A stretch of 64,000 nucleotides of DNA from Rutidosis leptorrhynchoides (taxonomy: Eukaryota > Streptophyta > Magnoliopsida > Asterales > Asteraceae). Position 1 is the first letter of the stretch, and each line of letters begins with the position of its first letter. The notes beneath the pieces were generated by a model that worked only from the letters and a program-made list of their open reading frames with translations, was not told the origin of the DNA and searched no databases. A program made the translations under genes and the position numbers. Of this stretch, positions 13,246-23,320 are shown one piece after another. The stretch lies in the NCBI RefSeq assembly GCF_046630445.1, contig NC_092340.1:360572001-360636000 (forward strand). Reading direction: 5' to 3'.

Positions 13246-15314
13246 CTACTTTTTCTTTTTCAATTTGTTTGATTGGGATTGAGTATAAGCAGTTCCCTGT
13301 TGAAACAACAAGGTGTTGATTAGCAAACATTGTATATGATGCACATAGAAAAGATAATTTGATTAATAAAAAGGAAAAACAAAAAAACAAAACAAACCTT
13401 CAGCCACTCATCCATGGATGCATCGACAGTCCGGGTTCCAACTTCCACCTTTGTTATCTTCTTGGTTTTCTGAATCACATAAATTTAACCATAAACATCC
13501 AACATTTAATCAGATCTAGTTGATGATTACCAAACAAGTTTGTTAAATTTACCTTGGAAAGCATTTGTAACTGAGTGCGGACCCACAAACCAGCGAGCAC
13601 AAGAAGAGCAAGTCCAAGGGAAACAAGGAACACAGTTTCAACACTAACAAAGCCACCAGCTTCAGTTACTTCAATGGTGCCATTATAAAAGGTATTTTGG
13701 TATGGTACTTGATCAATCTCATAAACTATTGTCCCAACAAGATCAAATGTTCCAGGCTGCAAGTAAAATCAAATGTCAATCTCATGTATATACATGTGAA
13801 TTGTACATATATGTGGGATGATATTAGTTTGCCCTTTTTCCAAATGAGACTGTTTTCACAAGTTACAAAACCATATAATGTAATTAGTTTACTATGGCTA
13901 ATGATCATTTTCATATGATCCAAAAGAGAATCACAATTCTTGAAATCTATGGACAATCTTGAATATCAAAGTTAAGTGTTAAAGTTTCCACCTGTAAGAA
14001 TTTGCTGACAGCAAATATATAGGGAAAAGTAGCTTGCACTGAAGCAGGAACTGATGCATCGTTGAAAGCCTGGAATCATAAAGAAACACAAAGCATATTA
14101 GAATCTAGTGTAAAATTGACATAGAATAATGACAATTATTGATGCTGAAAGACGTTAAATCATTTGTCTGCTAAAAGTTATCTACATATTAATAAGAAAA
14201 AACTTCTTTATAAAAGGGTATATTACCACTGTAGAGAGATTTTGGACCAACATCCGATGATCATATGGAAGACGAACACTAGCATGAACTGCAAGAACCT
14301 TTACTTTCTGCTCCCCTGTTCATTAATCAATAGTAAGTAAAACCACTTTATAGAATAAATATATTTGACTAACAGTATCCGCTACAAAATAGTACCCTCA
14401 TTCTTCATTCCAATCAATACTTCAGTTTCTTGCCCAGCTACAACCGCTGCAGAAACAATACGTTAGACGTTACATTTGATGACAACAATGTGAGTTCCTT
14501 AAACAAGCAAACAACTTAAATTCACCTACATTTTGCAGTGTTTTTAGGGAAAACGCAGACCGTTTCAACACCAGGAGCCGGATTATAATTCCCAAAACCA
14601 AAGTCCTGGCTATCATCAACAAATGTTCCAACATCTGCTCCTTCCTCGACAGTTTCCGCCACGAGTTCGGCGTCAGCATCGGTGTCCACGTCAGACTGAG
14701 ACCTAGCAACTACAGAGCAGACTAATTAATTAATTTCCACAACAAAATGAAAAATATGACAGCATTTATGATAGCAATAAGACCTCATTTGCAATCCCAA
14801 ATACCAGGCCACTGTTCTGAATCTAGTTTTTAATTTAATCATTTAATTAAACAATTTTAACTAACATACATTACATTTACATTTATAAACAATATCAATT
14901 AAGAGGTGAACACATTGATTAGGCACAAATAACATGTAATGATTAATGAATCTAATTTATTTCAAGATTGTTGTAAACAGATTTGCTGAAATCGATACAT
15001 GCATGAACAGAGAGCTAAACCTGAAATCTAAACCACCATATCAAAAAGTCAACTGAACTTAGATGAGCTAAAATTAGTCAATTACATAACGTATTAACAA
15101 ATCTACAAACACGCAATTAAATTCATACAAACAGTAAGCGAAATACATGAATCTAATTCAGAAATTAGAAGAGTAAAATCTTCGATCGTGATCTGAATCA
15201 TAAGAAATGCTGAAATGAATCTAGATCTGAGATGAGATTCAAAGTACCTTGAAGGAAGAATGAAGACGAGAGAAGAAAAAGAGCGAGGATGAAGAAAACC
15301 CTAATTTTGGCCAT
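13246..15314 (-). CDS. TRAPA: Translocon-associated protein subunit alpha (TRAP-alpha / SSR1), 8 exons, 263 aa
   Basis: Coding exons (minus strand): 15248-15314, 14530-14709, 14396-14446, 14227-14315, 13992-14069, 13553-13756, 13398-13469 and 13246-13296. They total 792 nt and one open frame, and all introns are GT-AG. The protein starts with a hydrophobic signal peptide (about 1-22). An acidic N-terminal stretch follows, then a luminal domain (VCVFPKN, HASVRLPYDHR, PGTFDLVGTIVYEI), one membrane segment (about 195-214, VETVFLVSLGLALLVLAGL) and a basic cytosolic tail ending KLKKKK. NLS and NGT look like N-glycosylation sites. TRAP-alpha is an ER membrane subunit of the complex next to the Sec61 translocon and aids translocation of secretory proteins. 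Length and layout fit plant homologues. No lesion is seen. A 30-kb transposon nest begins 152 bp upstream of its ATG. Confidence 0.95.
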
Positions 15315-15397
15315 AATTGAGTCGGATGTTTTATGAAATTTTACAATCGGAAATAAAACACGGATTCAGTATCGATATGTTCGAGCTTGTGATTAAG

Positions 15398-15403
15398 TTT
15401 TAT
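15398..15403 (-). promoter_or_regulatory. Candidate TATA box of the TRAP-alpha gene
   Basis: The minus strand reads GTATAAAAC here, 84-89 bp upstream of the ATG at 15314, which would place transcription start near 15370. Only 63 bp separate it from the copia insertion, so the core promoter is kept but distal elements are displaced by about 30 kb. Assignment is by motif and distance only. Confidence 0.5.
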
Positions 15404-15470
15404 ACTCTTACAAGCGTGAAACGTGTATTGCTAGTTGATAGAAAAAACAAACAATAACGAAATAGGGAAT

Positions 15471-15675
15471 TGTTATAATTTTGTAGGGCTTATTGGTCTG
15501 GTTCTTGACTGTAGACTACTAATAAGTATATAGAGGGAATATGAGAGAAGTAGGTGTTTTATATATGTTTTTGGTGTACATCTTATATGCTCATAACACA
15601 CATATATATACTAAAAAAAACTACTATACAATGTTTATAATAATAATAAAATTAGCATCCATGACTTTTATAACA
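15471..15675 (-). repeat. Copia 3' LTR (205 bp), adjacent to the TRAP-alpha promoter
   Basis: It is nearly identical to 45426-45641, except for an 11-bp net length difference near its end and a few substitutions. It contains ATATATAAAAC on the minus strand (TATA at 15558-15563), oriented toward TRAP-alpha. No ATG occurs on the minus strand between this TATA box and the TRAP-alpha start codon. Confidence 0.93.
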
Positions 15676-15684
15676 CTCCCCCTT
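15676..15684 (-). other. Copia polypurine tract
   Basis: The minus strand reads AAGGGGGAG directly before the 3' LTR, the usual primer site for plus-strand DNA synthesis. The stretch 15685-15827 is untranslated 3' sequence of the element. Confidence 0.8.
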
Positions 15685-15827
15685 GAATGACAATTTTATT
15701 ATAGAATAACTAGTACTGACTCGTTAAAAATCTTGCTAAAGAAAATCCATTGGGATAAAACTTTAGCTAAGGGAAAAAGAGTGCAGCATAGAGTTGACTC
15801 CCCCTCAAGTAGGCAACTCCTGAATTG

Positions 15828-16886
15828 TTACATCTTCTGGACATGTCTCATGTCAATATTATGAACGTGTGTTCTGAAAATAGCAGTTGGAAGCGCTTTG
15901 GTGAAAAGGTCGGCAGAGTTTTTGCTGGACTGAACATATCTCATTTCAATCACGTTGTCCTTAATGAGATTTTGAGTGTATGAGAAAAATCTAGGATGTA
16001 TGTGTTTTGTTCGGTCACTTTTGATATACCCTTCTTTCATCTGTGCTATGCAAGCTGCATTATCTTCATATATAGTTGTTGGACTTTTATCGCGTTCTAG
16101 TCCACAAGAATCAGTAATGAGTTGTGTCATTGATCTCAACCAAAAACATTCCCGAGTAGCTTCATGTAATGCAATCACTTCGGCATGATTTGATGATGTT
16201 GCAACAAGTGTTTGTTTTTGAGAACGTCATGATATTGCGGTACCTCCATTTAGGAATACATATCCATTTTGAGATTTAGCTTTATGTGGATCAGATAAAT
16301 AACCTGCATCTGCATAACCAACCAAATCTTGTTTTGATTCGTTAGAATAAAATAATCCTAAATCAGTAGTTACTCGAAGGTATCGAAATATGTGTTTGAT
16401 CCCATTCCAGTGTCTTTTGGTAGGAGCTGAGCTGAACCTTGCCAACAAATTAACTGCAAAAGAAATGTCAGGTCTTGTACAATTTGTAAGATACATAAGA
16501 GCTCCAATTGCACTAAGATATGGTACTTCTGGTCCCAGGATATCTTCATGATCTTCACAGGGACGAAATGGATCAGTGTCAACATTAAGTGATCTAACAA
16601 CCATAGGAGTACTTAATGGTTTTGCCTTGTCCATATTGAAACGTTTTAAAATCTTTTCAGTATATGTTGTTTGATGTATAAGTAAACATTAGGCATATGC
16701 TCAATTTGTAAACCAAGGCAATACTTGGTTTTTCCGAGATATTTCATTTCAAATTCTTTCTTTAGAAGTTGAATGGCTTCATGGATCTCTTTATTTGTTC
16801 CTATGATGTTAAGATCATCAACATAAACAGCTATGATCACATATCCGGATGTTGTTTTCTTAATGAAAACACATGGGCAAATAAGA
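15828..16886 (-). pseudogene. Copia pol, distal part: RT C-terminal half and RNase H
   Basis: On the minus strand, from 16886 down, the frame holds the RT catalytic YVDD (in IIAVYVDDLNIIGT, about 16800-16840). The copia block PLSTPMVVRSL and the RNase H region (YADAGYLSDP, YEDNAACIAQ, ADLFTKALP) follow, ending at the stop at 15828. Lesions: a frameshift near 16685, and TGA at 16227-16229 where the family has Trp in the motif ISWRSQKQ. It continues the RT fragment at 40191-40581 across the nested insertion. Confidence 0.9.
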
Positions 16887-17929
16887 TTATTTGAAAGGAC
16901 CCGTTCATATACATTATAAACGATTCACAATAGTTGATTACATTGCGAGGTATTTGACCTCTATATGATACATTTTACAAACATTGCATTCGTTTTTAAA
17001 AGACAAACTTTCTTTACATCAAAAATTGACAGGCATGCATACCATTTCATAATATCCACTATCCAACTATAAATTGATTTAATAATAATCTTTGATAAAC
17101 TCAATAACTCGAATGCAACGTTCTTCGAAATATGCTATGAAAGACTCCAAGTAATATCTTTAAAATGAGCAAATGCACAGCGGAAGATTTCTTTAACACC
17201 TGAGAATAAACATGCTTTAAAGTGTCAACCAAAAGGTTGGTGAGTTCATTAGTTTATCATAATCATTTATTTCCATCATTTTAATAGACCACAAGAATTT
17301 CATTTTTAGTTCTCATAAATATACGTCCCATGCATAGAGACAAAAATAATCATTCATATAGTGAACACCTGGTAACCGACATTAACTAGATATATATAAG
17401 AATATCCCCTATCATTCCGGGATCCTCCTTCGGACATGATATAAATTTCGAAGTACTAAAGCATCTGGTACTTTGGATGGGGTTTGTTAGGCCCAATAGA
17501 TCTATCTTTAGGATTCGCGTCAATTAGGGTGTCTGTTCCCTAATTCTTAGATTACCAGACTTAATAAAAAGGGGCATATTCGATTTCGATAATTCAACCA
17601 TATAATGTAGTTTCGATTACTTGTGTCTATTTCGTAAAACATTTATAAAAATTGCGCATGTATTCTCAGCCCAAAAATATAAAGGGTAAAAAGGCAATTG
17701 AAACTCACCATACTGTATTTCGTAGTAAAAATATATATAACGTCATTGAACAAGTGCAAGGTTGGCCTCGAATTCACGAACCTAAATTAATTATATATAT
17801 TTATGTGTTGGTCAATATTTGTCTAACAAATTAGTTCAAGTCATAGTGTACCACAATTCTAATGCTCGAGACTAATATGCAAAAGTCAACAAAAGTAAAT
17901 TTGACTCAAAATAATTTCCAAAAATCTAT

Positions 17930-19030
17930 ACATGATTAATATATAGTTTAAATATCGTCGTTTTATATTTTTAAATACTTTTAAAAGATTTATTAGAGTA
18001 AATAATATAATTTATTTATTAATAAATAAAATTTTATATTAAATTTATATAATAAAATATACTTTTATATATATTAAGTAATAAAATTTATAGGGTTCAT
18101 TTAATATCATAAAGATGATATGATAGGTATTATTAAAGTAAGTTATTACACGTAGTAAAATATGTTTGTATCACATATTTATTTGATAAAATAATATCTA
18201 TAATGATAGTAAGTAAAAGTTGTATTATTTTGTAATAATAATTATTATTATTATAAAAATATCAATATTTATAATTACTAAGATGATATTATGATAAAAC
18301 GATAATTCTAATTATGATAACTTTAATATTTACGATAATTTTTAATATTATCTTTAAAATAATAATTCTATTTAAAATAATAATAATAATGATATTTTAT
18401 AGTAACAATGACATTTCTATTAAAATGATAATTTTTGTTAAAATGATAGTTTTAATACTAACGATACTTTTAATAATAATAGTAATGATAAAAATAATAA
18501 GGACGATAATTTTATCTAAATCAATATCTTATAATATTTTAATTTCATCATGATACTCTTACTCATTATTTCCTAATCATTTCGTTTAATAGCTTTTAAT
18601 CGTTTTTTATATCGTGTTCATAATAATGATAATAATAGTAATCAAAATAATTAGGTGTTACAAATATTTATTTTAATTACACTAATATTAATAATGATAG
18701 TTACTATAACATTATTAACGATAATACTAATAATTATCTTAATGATAATATAGTAATAATAATAATAACAATAACAATAACAATAACCATTTTTAAATAA
18801 TGATATATATATTAATAATGATAATAATAATAATAATAATTGGATAATAATAATAATACTAATTATAACTTTAACGATAATAACGATAGTAATAATAAAA
18901 AAAATAACAATTTTTAATGATAAATCCCTTTTATTGATAAAGATAATAATAATGATAATAATAAGATAAAACTAGAACGACGATAAAAACGACGATAATA
19001 ATAATCATTTTTAATAAAAATATCAAAAAT
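17930..19030. repeat. AT-rich low-complexity tract within solo LTR C
   Basis: About 1.1 kb of irregular TAA/TAT/GATAAT trinucleotide-like sequence with very little G or C. It looks like decayed or slippage-prone microsatellite DNA. The ORF at 18314-18553 is an Ile/Lys-rich artefact of this composition. Confidence 0.75.
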
Positions 19031-19403
19031 TCAATTGATTATAACTTCTAATCCGTTCATCGAAACCATTCGATATCTAAAGGAAAAGTTCTTAATTTTT
19101 CGCTAGCTTTCCAAGGACATGCATATCTTATACCTTATCTCAACCGCAAGTGTAACTAATTCAAGATTCAACCTAACCTGTCTAAGGGCAATATCAAAAG
19201 TACAAGCATGCATAATCCTAAATACTCGAGCACTAGTCAGGGATACACTATTAGTATGTAAAAGTTAAATTATGAGTACTCACGTATCAATATTGAGATT
19301 CAATATTGCAGGAAAGGTACGTAGACGCAACGGAAATGATAAACACTATATTGACCTCACGAGCATACCCATGAACCATACTCAATCACCTCCATAGCTA
19401 TAA

Positions 19404-22311
19404 TGTAATGACCCGCACTTTTTCGATCATTCTATACTTATAAGATTAATATTTACATAAATTAAACCTTACCAACATGACAAGCAATCCAAATTGTTGA
19501 GACTTATGTCTTCGAAAAGAGTTTTACACAACGTTTGACCGTCTAGTTTGACCGATGATATCACGAACTATACAATATATGATAATTATACGTTTGTGTA
19601 TATATATGTATATATACATATTTAACATGATCTAAGAATGTTTTAATACCTCATTTTGTATTAATAACAATAAGTTACAAGTATATTTTGAAACTACTAA
19701 CTTAAGTTTTCAAAACGATAACCATACGTAACGTTATTTGACATAAATACTTATGACCTATAATGTTTATACATATATCGTATAAGTAATGTATTTAATC
19801 ACTTTTTAAGGACTTAAATACATAAAACAATATAAGTGTATTCACAAAAGATAGCTATATTTGAATTCTCATTCCATTTTTCACAAAATTTCTATACGTA
19901 TATCTAGAGTACATGTACTCGTATCATACCTAGCTTCTATACGTATTTACTATTGGTATATACACATCAAATCACCACCAACCAGCCCTTGTTCAATGCC
20001 TTATGTATAAGGTAATTGGTATTTGGAAGTTTGTTGACTAAATACATAAAATTACAAACTAAAATCTTGTCCTTGTACCCCATGGATCACGTTTTTTAAA
20101 GACATGGGAGGATCTCCATTTTGATTCATTTTCTCTTCCATTTTCTTAGCTAAAATACACACACTTTTAAGAGCCTTAACCTCCATAACCATTCAGCTAA
20201 TATCCATGAAGATCTAGCCATAAAAACATCACTTAATCACCATAAGAAAACTCTTACAAAAACACTTCAAGAATCCTTCCAAGAACACAAGTTTACTTCC
20301 AATCTTTCATCCAATTCCATCACCCTTTTGGTTCTAGGTTCTTACTCCTCTTTTACAGCAATCTTGTCCAAGTAACTTGAGGTAGTAACTTTGTTCATAA
20401 CCTTATTCGATTCATATATATATAGCTATCTTATTTTGTGGTATAAAATTTTAACAACAAGAACATAGTTTGAATGTTTTCAAACTTGTTTGCAAACTAA
20501 ATAGATCCTTCTAACTTAACTTTTAAAATACTTCAAGACCTGTAATATAACTTAAATATATGCTAATTTAACAAGGTATAACTTGGTTTTTCAAAGAACA
20601 TCTTAAAAACTGTTTTTACGACGTCGGAGTGCAACCGGGGGCTGTTTTGGGTTGGATAATTAAAAACCATCTTAAACTTTGAATTGGAGGTTTATTTTCT
20701 GGAAAAATGATTTTTACTATGAATATGATAACACATAAAAATTTCATGATTTAACTCAAAGTATAAGTATTTTTAGAAAAATAATCATTTAAGGTTGTTT
20801 ACATGATGGAAAATGATTAACTTCATAAGTTTCACTAAAGTTTGACCTATGACCTGTGATTTCGAATACAAACTAAGGTATTTACAGTTCATAGTCTTAA
20901 AGAGGGACTCGATCCAAGGAAGTGGCAAGTTGAACCAACAAAAACGGAGTTGTAACGAAGAAACTACGACCAAAACAAAATCGGATATCCAAGACTAGTT
21001 TAGCTACGAAAATAATTGGAGAAAATTAAATAAATCACATCTTTTTAAAATAACATGATATTTTATATATATGTACTCATAATTTAATTTTATATGGTTC
21101 AGGATCACCCGTAAACAATACGAGAAGATTAATCATAAGATCCCATGATTGTACGCAACACGTCATTTGACAACACCGGTACTTTATGTACGCAACACGT
21201 CATTTGACAACACCGGTACCGTGGGTCAAGATTAATCTCGACCAATACATATACGATGGGGGTTTTATTTATTTCGTTGGGGGTTTATTAAACACCTAAA
21301 AATGAACCATTTAAAATTGAATTACTAACATCGAACTGCTAACTACGGACTAAGAAATTATTAAAAGTATTAAAAGTATTAAAAGTATATATATGTGACG
21401 ATTGTTTAAAAAGAAAAGGTATTGATATATTATATATGGTTAGGTTTGTGATATCAATCGTAGACCAAGTCAAAATTACATATCTTCAAGACGAAAGTGA
21501 GTATATAGTCCCACTTTTAAACTCTAAGTATTTCGGGATGAGAATACATGTATTTTATGTTTTACGTTATGGACACAAGTAACTGAAAAATATATTCTAC
21601 GTTGAGTTGTACCACTGGCATACTTCCCTGTAGCTTGGTAACTAATATTTACAGCGGTATTGTAAACGCGAATCCTGTTGATAGATCTATCGGGCCTGAC
21701 AATCCCAACCGGACTGGACGACCAGTATTCAACGGTTGCACAGTACTTCGTTTCGTAACTACACTTGGTACGGTGTAGTAAGATTTCATAATAAAGGGAA
21801 TATGCGACGTGATTAAATGTTAAGTATGGTTACCAAGTGCTCAACCACTTAGAATATTTTTATTAAAATGTTTACATATGAAATCTTGTGGTCTATATTT
21901 ATACCGCTGCCGGCATTAAACCTATATCTCACCAACTTTATGTTGACGTTTTAAACATGTCTATTCTCAGGTGATAACTAAAAGCTTCCGCTGCAACATG
22001 TTGAATTTAAGCAAGATCTTGAGTATGCATATTTGTGTCAAAAATAAAACTGCATATCCGAGGAATTGTAATGTAAAATATGCTAGAAATCGTATTGTTA
22101 TCATCACATGTAAAGTTTGTAAGTCTAAGATTATCGCTAAACGATAATCATCTTTATATTGTCTAAAGCTTGTATTAATATAAGAGTTATGGTTTGTAAT
22201 GTAAAATAAATGCAGTTGTTCTTTTAAAAATGTCGCATATAGAGGTCAATACCTCGCAATGAAATCATACGTTATCTAACTCGTTCTTATGGTTAAGTAC
22301 GGGTTATGACA
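19404..22311 (+). repeat. Array B LTR1 (5' LTR, 2,908 bp)
   Basis: It starts TGTAATGACCCGCAC and ends GGGTTATGACA, followed two bases later by a Met-tRNA PBS. It contains the duplicated bZIP/W-box module (21131-21265), the CTCACCAAC...CTTCCGCTG module (21928-21993) and the hairpin GAGGTCAATACCTC (22242-22255). Private variants in its first half include an extra ATA near 19664 and CC instead of AA near 20000. Confidence 0.95.
21131..21265 (+). promoter_or_regulatory. Duplicated bZIP/W-box-like module in LTR1, shared with the copia leader
   Basis: Two near-identical units hold ACGCAACACGTCATTTGACA, spaced 41 bp apart. Each has CACGTCA (reverse TGACGTG, a bZIP ACGT/as-1-type core) and TTGAC (W-box core). 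The same block occurs in LTR2 (about 29527-29661), LTR3 (about 37927-38061) and, in the same orientation relative to its element, in the copia leader (44473-44603). The cores are established; function here is inferred. Confidence 0.6.
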
Positions 22312-22313
22312 TG

Positions 22314-22330
22314 TGGTATCAGAGCGGTGG
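22314..22330 (+). other. Primer binding site, array unit 1
   Basis: TGGTATCAGAGCGGTGG lies two bases after LTR1. TGGTATCAGAGC is complementary to the 3' end of plant initiator tRNA-Met, the usual primer of chromoviruses. Confidence 0.9.
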
Positions 22331-22499
22331 TCTTAGCGAACCAGGTTTGCATTAGTGTGTCTAATTGATAAGTCGTTAGGATACATTAGTAAGTCTGGAC
22401 TTTGACCGGGTCTGATTTAAAAACCATTGCTTATCATTGTTGGTTAAAATTTATATGTAAATATTATGTAGTACTAATGGGTTAGTTGTTGTGTGATAG

Positions 22500-22952
22500 A
22501 TGTCGGGCTCAAAACTTGTTATCACATTCAGCGACTCCGAACCAGAATCTTCAGATGGTGTTCCAGTCATTAACCTATCCGATGACGAAAATAATATCTT
22601 TGGGGAAGACTCACAAATTCCGGATGAACCGACTATAGAGAACCCGAAAAGTGAACCCGAGGAGGAAAGTGAACCCGAGGAGGAAAGTGAACCCGAGGAA
22701 GAAATACAGGAAATTACAAAAGACAAGTTCGAACTAGGAAAGAAACGAAAGGCTAATGAATTAGAAAATTCAAATCCCGAGTTTAGTAAGGATGATGTGG
22801 CACCAACTCCACTAGACACTACCACCCCTATTCCCGCTATTCCTATTCGTTCTATCCCGGCATCCAGTTCTTCAGTCCCACAGCCAAAATATAGGCAGAC
22901 AGCTAGGATAAGCGTTAGGCGATTCATTGAACCTAAACGTCTTAGAAAATAG
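22500..22952 (+). CDS. Pre-gag acidic ORF of array unit 1 (150 aa, unknown function)
   Basis: This is the first ORF after the PBS, about 370 bp before gag. The protein is Ser/Asp/Glu-rich at the N-terminus (FSDSEPESSDG, INLSDDENN). It has three tandem ESEPEEE-type repeats around residues 50-68, a KRKAN patch, a Pro/Thr-rich middle and an Arg/Lys-rich C-terminus (ISVRRF...KRLRK). No transmembrane segment or known domain is recognised. The low-complexity acidic start and basic tail could suit a nucleic-acid or chromatin partner, but that is inference. It is identical in unit 2. The antisense ORF over 22451-22990 is its shadow. Confidence 0.6.
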   Translation: MSGSKLVITFSDSEPESSDGVPVINLSDDENNIFGEDSQIPDEPTIENPKSEPEEESEPEEESEPEEEIQEITKDKFELGKKRKANELENSNPEFSKDDVAPTPLDTTTPIPAIPIRSIPASSSSVPQPKYRQTARISVRRFIEPKRLRK

Positions 22953-23150
22953 ACCAAACGATGCGCTGCCGTATTAAACCATGGGATCATATAATGTTTT
23001 GTATAATATTATTAGTGTAGTTTGCTTAATGTTCGATGTAAGATAAGCATATGTAAAATAGTGAAGTGTGAAATGCAATAATTTTCCATGGTTAAGTATT
23101 ATTTAGATGGTAGTAATTGATTCTGTACTAAGCTATTAAGTATGGACATT

Positions 23151-23163
23151 AACGGGTAGGTAC
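23151..23163 (+). other. Internal PPT-like motif, unit 1
   Basis: AACGGGTAGGTAC is an exact copy of the 13 bases directly before LTR2 (27786-27798), but lies between the pre-gag ORF and gag. The stretch 22953-23320 otherwise shows no gene. Confidence 0.6.
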
Positions 23164-23320
23164 TACCCTAGATATAATTATAAAACGCTAATAAGAAGAA
23201 AAGGCTTTTATAATAATACCTGGTTCATATAATTAATAAGCTATAATGTACTGTAAATATACACTACATCTATAATATTCCATGTGAATAATTATTTTCT
23301 TTTCATTCTTATAGAAGAAT

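Noticed and set aside
22314-22330. tRNA gene
   Set aside because: Only the 3'-end complement of initiator tRNA-Met is present, placed next to an LTR: a primer binding site.
22451-22990. 179-aa minus-strand ORF opposite the pre-gag ORF (and its twin at 30847-31386)
   Set aside because: Ser-rich complement of the acidic repeats, antisense to the element, with no domain; a shadow ORF.
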